Origin: Oscillospiraceae bacterium
GTDB lineage: Bacteria > Bacillota > Clostridia > Oscillospirales > Oscillospiraceae
NCBI GenBank assembly: GCA_016286595.1
Contig: JAEETR010000111.1
Span: 1-8,778 of the forward strand
Reading direction: 5' to 3'
DNA: 8,778 bases
Part shown: in pieces, positions 1-5,776 of the stretch
How the letters are laid out: each line of letters begins with the position of its first letter
Numbering within the stretch: the stretch's first letter is position 1
Notes under the pieces: generated by a model
Told to the model about the DNA's origin: nothing
What the model saw: the letters and a program-made list of their open reading frames with translations, nothing else
The model's database searches: none
Made by a program: the position numbers and the translations under genes

Positions 1-443
1 ACGGCGTTCTCCGGGCGGCACCCGGCTCTCTCAAGGGCCAGTTCGAATATCCGCGGGTCCGGCTTCGCCACGCCCTCCTCCGCGGAGGCGATTATCAAAT
101 CGAGCATGGGATAAAGGCCGTAGACCTTCATCCGGTCCGCCGTGCCTGGAATCTGATTGGCGATAACGCCGATTTTGTACTTTTCCCGCAGTTTTGAAAG
201 ACATTCGGCCGCCTGGGGATAAACGGTCTCGTCTTCGCTGTGCCACGGCGTCAAAGGCAGGCCGATGGCTTTGAGCGGATGAGCGTTCTTCTGTTTTGCC
301 AGCAGTACGGCCCGGTTATACGCCTGATCGTACGTGATATCCGTATTTTCGATGGCGTCAAGTATCCGGTGTTCATTTGCCCGGCTCTCGTCCACCAGAG
401 TCGACCCGACGTCAAAGAACAGCCACTCTATCTGCTTCAGCAT
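1..443 (-). CDS. HAD-family hydrolase, C-terminus cut by window edge
   Basis: This is the first 147 codons of a haloacid-dehalogenase-superfamily protein, probably a cytosolic phosphatase-like hydrolase of unknown substrate. Motif I lies at residues 9-19 (FFDVGSTLVDE), with nucleophile Asp11. The usual second Asp of DxD is Gly13. Motif II (IGVIANQ, 91-97) has Ala95 where most HADs have Ser or Thr. Motif III is the Lys127 of GVAKPDPRIF. Motif IV, the acidic metal-binding loop, should lie past the left edge. The segment between motifs I and II is alpha-helical, consistent with a small C1-type cap. I chose the ATG at 443 because GGGAG sits seven bases upstream and motif I then begins nine residues in. 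The gene starts 78 bases after the aldo/keto reductase stop with no clear promoter between them, so co-transcription is likely. HAD membership is secure; the reaction is not known. Confidence 0.88.
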   Translation of the reverse strand, partial: MLKQIEWLFFDVGSTLVDESRANEHRILDAIENTDITYDQAYNRAVLLAKQKNAHPLKAIGLPLTPWHSEDETVYPQAAECLSKLREKYKIGVIANQIPGTADRMKVYGLYPMLDLIIASAEEGVAKPDPRIFELALERAGCRPENA

Positions 444-488
444 GCCGATACTCCCTGCAATTCCCGGTTTGTCGGTATGATCGCGCCG

Positions 489-516
489 AACGCGTCCGGC
501 ACGGGCCGACGCCGTT
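489..516 (-). other. Imperfect intercistronic hairpin
   Basis: An inverted repeat with arms 489-500 and 505-516, a four-base loop and one bulged C on each side gives about eleven pairs. It lies six bases beyond the aldo/keto reductase stop codon and before the HAD gene. On the minus strand no T-run follows it, so it does not look like an intrinsic terminator. It could be an mRNA-processing or 3'-stabilising structure, or simply a chance product of GC-rich sequence. Confidence 0.3.
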
Positions 517-521
517 TTCAG

Positions 522-1649
522 TTATCCGCCGAAGTGCTCGGCCACCTTCTTCAGGTTCTCGATGATGGGCAGATGCTGGGGGCACGCGCCCTCGCACTGG
601 CCGCACTGGATGCAGTCTCCGGCCTTGCCGAAGGAACGGCCCAGCTCTCTGTATCGTCCCGTGGTGGCGCTCCACTTGGAGACGGTCTCCCGCTTGTCCT
701 CGTTGTAAAGGGAGAAGTACTGGGGGATGGCTATATGCATGGGGCAGCCGTCGGTGCAGTAGGAGCAGCCGGTGCAGGGGATGGCGATCTGGCTCCTGAG
801 AAGCTCCGTCGCCTTTGCGATGACCTCCCGCTCGTCGTCGGTCAGGGGCTTGAGGTCGCCGATAAGGTCGGTGTTCTCCTCCACCTGGGCAAGAGTGCCC
901 ATACCGGAGAGCATCACCTTCACGTTGGGAAGGCTGGCCACGAAGCGCAGAGCCCAGGATGCCACGGAGGCGTCGGGATTCGCGTCCTTGAACAGTTTTT
1001 CCACGCTCTCGGGCACGTTGGCCAGGGTGCCGCCCTTGACGGGCTCCATCACCACCACGGGGATGCCGTGGGCGGTGGCCACCTCATAGACTCTGCGGGA
1101 CTGTATCCAGGGGCTGTCCCAGTCGAGGTAGTTTATCTGCAGCTGCACGAACTCCACCTCGGGGTGCTTTGTCAGCACCTCGTCCAACAGTTCGGGGGTG
1201 CCGTGATATGAAAAGCCGATGTGGCGGATAAGGCCTTCGTCCTTCTTCTGCTTCATGAAGTTGAAGCAGTCCAGCCGCTCGAACTTGGGATAGCTGCCGC
1301 CGTCCATGCCGTGGAGCAGATAGAAGTCGAAATAGCCCGCGCCGGTCTTTTCAAGCTGGGCGGCGAACATCTCGTCGCGGCCCTTGGTGTCGTTGAAGAA
1401 GCCCGCGTTGAGCTTCGTGGCCAGGGTGAAGCTGTCCCGGGGATGGCGCTCCACCAGCGCTCTTTTCGCCAGAGGCTCGCTCTGGAAAGCGCAGTACATC
1501 CAGGCGGTGTCAAAATAGGTAAAGCCCTTCTCGATGAAACGGTCCACCATCTCGCAGATGGGTTCGAAATCCAGACTGCCGGGGTCGTCGGGGTTGGTGA
1601 GGGGCAGGCGCATAAGGCCGAAGCCCAGCTTTTTCTTGCTAAGTTCCAT
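522..1649 (-). CDS. Aldo/keto reductase with C-terminal 2x[4Fe-4S] ferredoxin domain
   Basis: This 375-residue cytosolic oxidoreductase belongs to the COG1453 type, an aldo/keto reductase TIM barrel fused to a ferredoxin-like tail. The catalytic tetrad is visible as Asp47 and Tyr52 (YFDTAWMY), Lys79 (LATKL) and His113 (YLLHG). The N-terminal strand reads GFGLMRLPL. The tail carries two CxxCxxCxxxCP sets: Cys292/295/298/302 and Cys346/349/352/356. Each fits a [4Fe-4S] cluster, suggesting electron exchange with a ferredoxin or flavin partner besides, or instead of, simple NAD(P)H use. The substrate cannot be read from sequence. The frame stays open to an ATG at 1691, but I start at 1649: AAGGGA lies seven bases upstream, the protein then begins directly with MELSKKKLGFG, and the 1691 ATG would lie at or before the predicted transcription start. 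A promoter lies just upstream, and the HAD gene follows 78 bases downstream. Confidence 0.93.
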   Translation of the reverse strand: MELSKKKLGFGLMRLPLTNPDDPGSLDFEPICEMVDRFIEKGFTYFDTAWMYCAFQSEPLAKRALVERHPRDSFTLATKLNAGFFNDTKGRDEMFAAQLEKTGAGYFDFYLLHGMDGGSYPKFERLDCFNFMKQKKDEGLIRHIGFSYHGTPELLDEVLTKHPEVEFVQLQINYLDWDSPWIQSRRVYEVATAHGIPVVVMEPVKGGTLANVPESVEKLFKDANPDASVASWALRFVASLPNVKVMLSGMGTLAQVEENTDLIGDLKPLTDDEREVIAKATELLRSQIAIPCTGCSYCTDGCPMHIAIPQYFSLYNEDKRETVSKWSATTGRYRELGRSFGKAGDCIQCGQCEGACPQHLPIIENLKKVAEHFGG

Positions 1650-1656
1650 TTGCTCT

Positions 1657-1662
1657 TCCCTT
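1657..1662 (-). promoter_or_regulatory. Ribosome binding site of the aldo/keto reductase
   Basis: AAGGGA on the minus strand, seven bases before the ATG at 1649, supports this start over the longer in-frame ATG at 1691. Confidence 0.7.
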
Positions 1663-1693
1663 CTGCGCAGCAGCGCCGATAAAATATGCAAAT

Positions 1694-1722
1694 ATTGTAA
1701 AATACGGGAGGAGTCTTGTCAA
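1694..1722 (-). promoter_or_regulatory. Vegetative (sigma-A type) promoter of the aldo/keto reductase
   Basis: On the minus strand a perfect -35 box TTGACA (1722-1717) is separated by exactly 17 bases from the -10 box TACAAT (1699-1694), one mismatch from TATAAT. Transcription should start near 1687, giving a leader of about 38 bases before the ATG at 1649. The -35 box lies in and beside the loop of the upstream gene's terminator hairpin, so the two signals physically overlap. Confidence 0.75.
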
Positions 1723-1734
1723 CTCCTCCCGTAT
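1702..1734 (-). terminator. Intrinsic terminator of the D,D-carboxypeptidase gene
   Basis: A perfect 13-base inverted repeat (1702-1714 against 1722-1734, seven-base loop) begins 12 bases after the stop codon at 1747. On the minus strand the 3' arm ends in TAT and runs into TTTACAAT, a short, interrupted U-tract. The stem is strong, but the U-run is short, so some read-through into the aldo/keto reductase is possible. Confidence 0.7.
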
Positions 1735-1746
1735 CGCATTATCGCG

Positions 1747-3441
1747 TTATCCCGCCAGCAGGTCTATGACCCGCAGCGCCATCACCACGCTCTCCGCCCG
1801 TGTCAGATCGTTTTTCGGACGGAAGGTGCGGTCCTCGTAGCCGTTGATAATGCCGGTGCACACCAGCGCCGACACGGCGTCCTTCGCCCAGTCGGCCACC
1901 TGATCGAAATCGGGCATATCCTCCGGCGCCGGCGCTCCGTAAAAGCTCTCGCCCATGAGACGGAGGAACACGGTGGCTATCTCCTGCCGGGTGATGGTGT
2001 CGTCGGGCCTGAACTGTCCGTTGCCGTCGCCCTGCATTATGCCGGTGGCGTACGCCCTGACGATGGCGTTCTCCGCCCGGTGTCCTTCCGCGTCAGCGAA
2101 AGGATGCTCGGGGCAGTCTGCGACGACGTCCTCATCGGGGAGCATGGCGAAGATATACGTTACGAACTCGGCCCGGGTCACTTTTCTGTCTGGATGGAAA
2201 TTGCCCTCGTCGTCGGGATATATCATCCCCATCTCCCAGGCTCTTTCCAGCAGATCGCCGGCCCAGTGGTCCTCGATGTCGTTTATGCAGCCGTCGGCTT
2301 TCAGAACGGTCACGGTGCGTGACGCTGAGGCGACGGTCCTGTCGCCGTCACGGATCACGGCGGCGAGAGTTGCTGCGTCCCTGCCGCCCAGAACGGCGTC
2401 AACGGGGAAAACGACCTCCATTTCCCCGGGCTTCACGGTCACGAGACGGCGGCAGAGTGTCTCCCCGTCCAACTCGATATAAAGCTCCGCCTTGTACGTT
2501 TTCGTCACGCCCAGCACCGTGAGGAGGCAGGCCCCCTCGTCCCCCGCCTGCAGCACGTCCGCAGTCTCCATGTCGAGGGTGACGGTCTTCGCGGGGTCGG
2601 CGGCGGAGGCGACGGTAAAGCCGTAATTCATCAGCTTCTGGGAATCGGGCACGCGGTAGTACTTGGCGCAGCCCATCACCACGGTGATGAGACGCCGCCC
2701 GTCCCGTACGGCGGTGGTGGTCAGGCAGTACCCGGCGGCGTCGGTGGTGCCGGTCTTGAGGCCGTCCACCCCCGCCTCGGAGAGCATGCCGTTGGTGTTG
2801 TCGTATCGTTTGCCCTTGAAAACGAAGCTGGGAAGAGACGTATAGTCAAGTATCCCGGGGAAGCGGGCTATGAGATTTCTCGAAATCACGGCCATATCGC
2901 GGGCTGATACCAGATTGGGCGCAAAGCCGTAGCAGTCGGTGAACTCCGCCTGAATGCCCATCTTCGCCACGACGTCGTTCATGCGCAGGCAGAACGCCTC
3001 CTCCGTGCCGCTTATGGCCTCCGCAAGCACGAGGCTGGCGCCGCAGCCGGAGGGCAGGAGCATGCCCTTCATCAGCGTGTCAACCGTGACGCTCTCCCCC
3101 GTCTTCAGCGGGATGTTGGTGTACTCCCTGTTCAGGGCAAGGGCGGAGGCCGTCTCGCTGACGGTGAGTACCGTGTCGAAGCCGAGCCGTCCGGCCTCTA
3201 TCTCCTCGAACACTATGTAGGCGGTGACCAGCTTGGTCATGCTGGCGGGGGCCCGGGGCGTGTCGCCGTTCTTGGAGAAGAGTATCTCCCCGGTATCGTA
3301 ATCCATTACGACCGCGGCCTTGGCGTTGAGAGTCGGCGGCGAAGCGCCGTCTGCCGCGGCGGGTATCTGCAGCAGGACGACAATGACCAGCAGCAGCGGC
3401 AGGAGCTTTGCTGTTTTCTTCAAGCCCATCACCCTTTTCAT
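1747..3441 (-). CDS. Secreted D-Ala-D-Ala carboxypeptidase (peptidase S11) with three SLH domains
   Basis: This 564-residue exported penicillin-binding protein is predicted to remove the terminal D-Ala of peptidoglycan pentapeptides. A signal peptide spans about residues 1-30 (basic start, hydrophobic 13-25, AAADGA cleavage region). The catalytic motifs are Ser67-Met-Thr-Lys70 (SxxK) and Lys229-Thr-Gly231 (KTG). The middle SxN motif reads Ser131-Gly-Cys133, so the usual Asn is Cys. A beta-rich linker (about 284-380) does not obviously match the usual PBP5 C-terminal domain. Three SLH domains follow (about 387-434, 446-497, 508-563), each with its signature (TRAE 422-425, TRQE 484-487, TRAE 547-550). 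SLH domains of this kind bind pyruvylated secondary wall polymer, so the enzyme is probably held on the wall rather than by a C-terminal membrane helix. The ATG at 3441 has only a weak purine-rich site upstream. An in-frame ATG at 3429 is a possible alternative and leaves the signal peptide intact. The gene has its own promoter and terminator. Confidence 0.94.
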   Translation of the reverse strand: MKRVMGLKKTAKLLPLLLVIVVLLQIPAAADGASPPTLNAKAAVVMDYDTGEILFSKNGDTPRAPASMTKLVTAYIVFEEIEAGRLGFDTVLTVSETASALALNREYTNIPLKTGESVTVDTLMKGMLLPSGCGASLVLAEAISGTEEAFCLRMNDVVAKMGIQAEFTDCYGFAPNLVSARDMAVISRNLIARFPGILDYTSLPSFVFKGKRYDNTNGMLSEAGVDGLKTGTTDAAGYCLTTTAVRDGRRLITVVMGCAKYYRVPDSQKLMNYGFTVASAADPAKTVTLDMETADVLQAGDEGACLLTVLGVTKTYKAELYIELDGETLCRRLVTVKPGEMEVVFPVDAVLGGRDAATLAAVIRDGDRTVASASRTVTVLKADGCINDIEDHWAGDLLERAWEMGMIYPDDEGNFHPDRKVTRAEFVTYIFAMLPDEDVVADCPEHPFADAEGHRAENAIVRAYATGIMQGDGNGQFRPDDTITRQEIATVFLRLMGESFYGAPAPEDMPDFDQVADWAKDAVSALVCTGIINGYEDRTFRPKNDLTRAESVVMALRVIDLLAG

Positions 3442-3458
3442 ACGTTTCTTTCTTCGTG

Positions 3459-3477
3459 TTTCCCGTACTGCGGGAAA
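3459..3477 (-). other. Small hairpin in the 5' leader of the carboxypeptidase mRNA
   Basis: Perfect seven-base arms (3459-3465 and 3471-3477) with a five-base loop lie just after the predicted transcription start and about 17 bases ahead of the start codon. A stem at the extreme 5' end could stabilise the mRNA. No alternative pairing partner covering the ribosome binding site is evident. Confidence 0.35.
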
Positions 3478-3487
3478 AGCAGATTTT

Positions 3488-3516
3488 ATTTTACAATAAA
3501 TTACGACTTATCACAA
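3488..3516 (-). promoter_or_regulatory. Putative promoter of the D,D-carboxypeptidase gene
   Basis: On the minus strand, TTGTGA (3516-3511) is followed after 17 bases by TAAAAT (3493-3488) in an AT-rich stretch. The -35 box has two mismatches and the -10 box one. Transcription would begin near 3481, with a leader of about 40 bases. Confidence 0.55.
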
Positions 3517-3552
3517 GTTTTTTCGACGTTTTTCCTCTTTCTGACAAACAGA

Positions 3553-3576
3553 TCGGGGCGGCATTCGCCGCCCCGA
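3553..3576 (-). terminator. Probable terminator of the anchored unknown-protein gene
   Basis: A GC-rich perfect ten-base stem (3553-3562 against 3567-3576) with the loop ATTC on the plus strand starts 26 bases past the stop codon at 3603. On the minus strand it is followed by TCTGTTTGT, a poor U-tract. It sits upstream of the carboxypeptidase promoter, as expected for a boundary between two transcription units. Confidence 0.6.
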
Positions 3577-3602
3577 CGTCAATTCCCGTTTTATCTGCGC
3601 TG

Positions 3603-4697
3603 TCATTTCATGGATTCGATTATATGCCACAGCTCATCTGAACTGAGATCATTCCCAATGATGACCAGAATGTAATATTCGTCCCACTTGAACGCTATGC
3701 TGCCGTCCGCTTCTTGCTCGATCACGACGTCCTGATACGTGACGTCGCCGAGATTGTATACCGTTTTGCTTGCGGGCAGCTGGGAATAATCCGTATATAT
3801 ACACCATCTCATCCCGCCGGACGATGCTCCAGGGCCGTTTTTGTAAGTCAGCTCGGCGTTTTGAAACTTCCCGTCGACAAGCGTGACGGTCGTCTCGTCC
3901 TTATTCGTAAGATATTTACCGAAAGGAGCCAGATCCGGAACGTGCTCGAACACCTGGGGATATTCTTCCGGCGTGAGATATTCAACCACGTGCTCCGACG
4001 ACGTTGCGTGGAACTGCGAAAAATCTGCGGGGTGCTCCCAGAAGAAGTCGAGAACTGATACCATATACTCATAACTTACCGCGTAGGAGCCCGTTATTTT
4101 GTACCGTATGCCGCTACGCTCCCAGGTCAGCGTTTTTATCTCATCCTTCATACCGACAGCTTTAATCGCGATCCCGTCTCTTTTCGTTATGGTCGGATTC
4201 GGCTCCACAAGCTTGCCCTTGCAGTAGTACTGCGTTGCGGCCTCGTCGATATCCGCATATTCCTGATCTACCGCTTTCATGCGAAGGACTCTGTTGTTTT
4301 CATTGGAGGCGCCCTGACGATTCCACCGTACCTCGATCCTGTATATCTCGCCGTCCGGTTTGGAATACGCGTTGAAACTCATATCCTCATATCCGGGCAC
4401 AATGGGGATTATTCCCTTGTCCGTCAGCTCCTGACAGGGATAGGATACGACTGTCGGGGCAAACGTCAGGGACGCGGTGCCGGTCACTGCCGAAGTATAT
4501 GACGGAAGAGACGTACAGTATCTGAAATAGTCGTCGGGCTGCATACTCTCCGTCCATATTATTTCGCCGGTCTCCTCAGCAGGACGGCCCTGGGTGCCGG
4601 CCGGATCATTTCCGCCGCTGTGTATCGCGATGACGGCGGCGAGCACCACGCACACGCAAAGCGCCGCGGCAATTATGATGCCTGTCCTCTTATTCAT
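3603..4697 (-). CDS. Membrane-anchored extracellular protein of unknown function
   Basis: I do not recognise this 364-residue protein by name. It begins with a short basic stretch and one hydrophobic segment (about 6-25), with no clear signal-peptidase site or lipobox, so it is probably an N-terminally anchored protein facing outwards. A low-complexity linker follows (about 27-46), then a beta-rich soluble part. Two stretches resemble each other: about 190-219 (LTW...YKITG, then a helix) and about 336-362 (FKW...YILVIIG, then SSDELWHIIESM). Both recall the end of DUF4367-type extracellular domains, which suggests a duplicated domain; this is inference from pattern. The frame is open to 4898, but I chose the ATG at 4697 because AGGAGG lies seven bases upstream and the promoter lies inside the longer frame. 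By eye the gene is more AT-rich than its neighbours, possibly indicating separate ancestry. It is divergent from the MoaF-like gene. Confidence 0.8.
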   Translation of the reverse strand: MNKRTGIIIAAALCVCVVLAAVIAIHSGGNDPAGTQGRPAEETGEIIWTESMQPDDYFRYCTSLPSYTSAVTGTASLTFAPTVVSYPCQELTDKGIIPIVPGYEDMSFNAYSKPDGEIYRIEVRWNRQGASNENNRVLRMKAVDQEYADIDEAATQYYCKGKLVEPNPTITKRDGIAIKAVGMKDEIKTLTWERSGIRYKITGSYAVSYEYMVSVLDFFWEHPADFSQFHATSSEHVVEYLTPEEYPQVFEHVPDLAPFGKYLTNKDETTVTLVDGKFQNAELTYKNGPGASSGGMRWCIYTDYSQLPASKTVYNLGDVTYQDVVIEQEADGSIAFKWDEYYILVIIGNDLSSDELWHIIESMK

Positions 4698-4704
4698 ATA
4701 ACCG

Positions 4705-4710
4705 CCTCCT
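4705..4710 (-). promoter_or_regulatory. Strong ribosome binding site of the anchored unknown protein
   Basis: A perfect AGGAGG on the minus strand, seven bases ahead of the ATG at 4697, decides the start against the 67-residue longer open frame. Confidence 0.85.
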
Positions 4711-4730
4711 GTCCGACGCTTTTTTCGACT

Positions 4731-4759
4731 ATTATACCAACTGGTTCGGTTCCGGTCAA
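4731..4759 (-). promoter_or_regulatory. Strong vegetative promoter of the anchored unknown protein
   Basis: On the minus strand, TTGACC (4759-4754, one mismatch) and a perfect TATAAT (4736-4731) are 17 bases apart. The -10 box is preceded by TGG, giving an extended -10 (TGnTATAAT). Transcription should start near 4724, about 27 bases before the start codon. Confidence 0.85.
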
Positions 4760-4784
4760 ACGCAAAACTGTTTCTTCCTGTAAT

Positions 4785-4813
4785 TTGTAATATCCCGGCG
4801 CCCGTGCTATACT
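4785..4813 (+). promoter_or_regulatory. Vegetative promoter of the MoaF-like gene
   Basis: TTGTAA (4785-4790) and TATACT (4808-4813) are 17 bases apart on the plus strand, and TGC precedes the -10 box (extended -10). Transcription should start near 4820, with a leader of about 38 bases. The -35 boxes of this promoter and of the divergent one are 25 bases apart, so a single bound regulator could affect both. Confidence 0.75.
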
Positions 4814-4842
4814 TTTTACGGTACGATAAACCACCGGTCACG

Positions 4843-4849
4843 AAAGGAG
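4843..4849 (+). promoter_or_regulatory. Ribosome binding site of the MoaF-like gene
   Basis: AAAGGAG lies eight bases before the ATG at 4858. It excludes the longer in-frame GTG at 4804, which lies upstream of the predicted transcription start. An ATG at 4853 is out of frame. Confidence 0.8.
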
Positions 4850-4857
4850 TCAATGCT

Positions 4858-5715
4858 ATGCAGCCCAAGAAAATGGCCCGGCGCTGGAGCGCCCTCACCC
4901 CCGCCGACGTTCAGATGCTGGCGGACAAGACCCCTCCCTCCAAATACTCCGTAGGCGGCTTCACCGACGGCGACTACATGCCGGAGTTCGTCACCGACCT
5001 TATAGGCCGGGAGTTCGAGCTGGTGTTTGACGACGGTCTTGCCTTCAATTACCGCTTCACCGACCTCCACGAGACGGTGTGGTCCGTGGTGGGCTACGAG
5101 AGCCATATCGACTACTGCGACGTGGTCAGGGGCGGCGACAACGTGTACTTCATCAACCACTACTGCGGCGGCTCCGTTCCCCCGGAGTCCCACCAGATAG
5201 TCGTCGACCTGGACAACGGTCTCGTCACCGCATGCGTGGCGAAGCTTTGTAACCCGGACAACGCCCGGGAGGTGTATCACGACTTCCACTTCGGTCTCGT
5301 CAGGGGTTACAGGGACCCCGGTTACCGCCACGACTATACCGAGGATATGGTGGGCAAGGCCATATACTGGGTCTACAACATCGGCGGCTTCGACGTGAAG
5401 CACATCTACACCTGCCCCACCCACTACACCGTGTGCGGCATGCTCAGCGGCGACGCCTACTGGACCGCCTCCAATCCCGCCGACTACATCAAGATAAGGG
5501 ACGGTCTGTACATCTTCTCCTTCCTGGAGGAGCGGCAGTCCGGCTCCCAGGGCTTCTTCCTGATGGATCTGTACAAGCTCCACGACGTGGGCTGCTTCTT
5601 CGGCGTGAACCTTGAGGGCATCGAGTGCTACACCGTAGGCGCCAAGGGCACATGGAGCACCATGTACACCCTTCCCGGCAACAGGGAGAAAGACGTCTTT
5701 GACTGGGAGAAATGA
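4858..5715 (+). CDS. MoaF-like two-domain protein
   Basis: This 285-residue, probably cytosolic protein has no signal peptide or membrane segment. It matches the pattern of the MoaF family, two lipocalin-like beta-barrel halves. The N-terminal half (about 40-150) has a DLIGREFELVFDDG opening, an aromatic WSVVGYESHIDY strand, NVYFINHY and a VVDLDNGLVTACVA strand. The C-terminal half (about 170-265) has MVGKAIYWVYN, the His-rich HIYTCPTHYTVCGMLSG strand, then DYIKIRDGLYIFSFLEE and FFLMDLYKLHDVGCFFG, as in MoaF C-terminal domains. The family was named from a molybdenum-cofactor gene context, but its biochemical activity is not established to my knowledge, and no moa, moe or mob gene is in this window. 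It is rich in Tyr, Asp, His and Cys, which would suit a small-ligand or metal pocket; that is inference. It is the only plus-strand gene here, with its own promoter and terminator, so it is monocistronic. Confidence 0.78.
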   Translation: MQPKKMARRWSALTPADVQMLADKTPPSKYSVGGFTDGDYMPEFVTDLIGREFELVFDDGLAFNYRFTDLHETVWSVVGYESHIDYCDVVRGGDNVYFINHYCGGSVPPESHQIVVDLDNGLVTACVAKLCNPDNAREVYHDFHFGLVRGYRDPGYRHDYTEDMVGKAIYWVYNIGGFDVKHIYTCPTHYTVCGMLSGDAYWTASNPADYIKIRDGLYIFSFLEERQSGSQGFFLMDLYKLHDVGCFFGVNLEGIECYTVGAKGTWSTMYTLPGNREKDVFDWEK

Positions 5716-5729
5716 TCCCGAACAATAAT

Positions 5730-5764
5730 AAAAAGGCTGAAAGGGATGACCTTTCAGCCTTTTT
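5730..5764. terminator. Bidirectional terminator between the MoaF-like gene and galE
   Basis: Fifteen-base complementary arms (5730-5744 and 5750-5764, five-base loop) have a GC-containing ten-base core flanked by A-run and T-run. Plus-strand transcripts end in TTTTTT and minus-strand transcripts in TTTTTATTATT. It can therefore stop both convergent genes. It begins 14 bases after the MoaF-like stop and 12 bases after the galE stop on the other strand. Confidence 0.93.
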
Positions 5765-5776
5765 TGCTGTCTTTTA

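Noticed and set aside
489..518. Hairpin followed by TTTT on the plus strand read as a terminator
   Set aside because: No plus-strand gene precedes it, and on the minus strand, where the genes lie, no T-run follows. It is kept only as a low-confidence structure.
240..1211. Long plus-strand open frame of 323 codons
   Set aside because: It lies opposite the well-supported aldo/keto reductase and HAD genes. Its product is Gly/Val/His/Leu-rich without a domain, and it bridges two real genes. It is a codon-bias shadow in GC-rich DNA.
1650..1691. ATG at 1691 as the start of the aldo/keto reductase
   Set aside because: It would place the start codon at or before the predicted transcription start (about 1687) and add 14 residues unlike the family. 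The ATG at 1649 has a good ribosome binding site.
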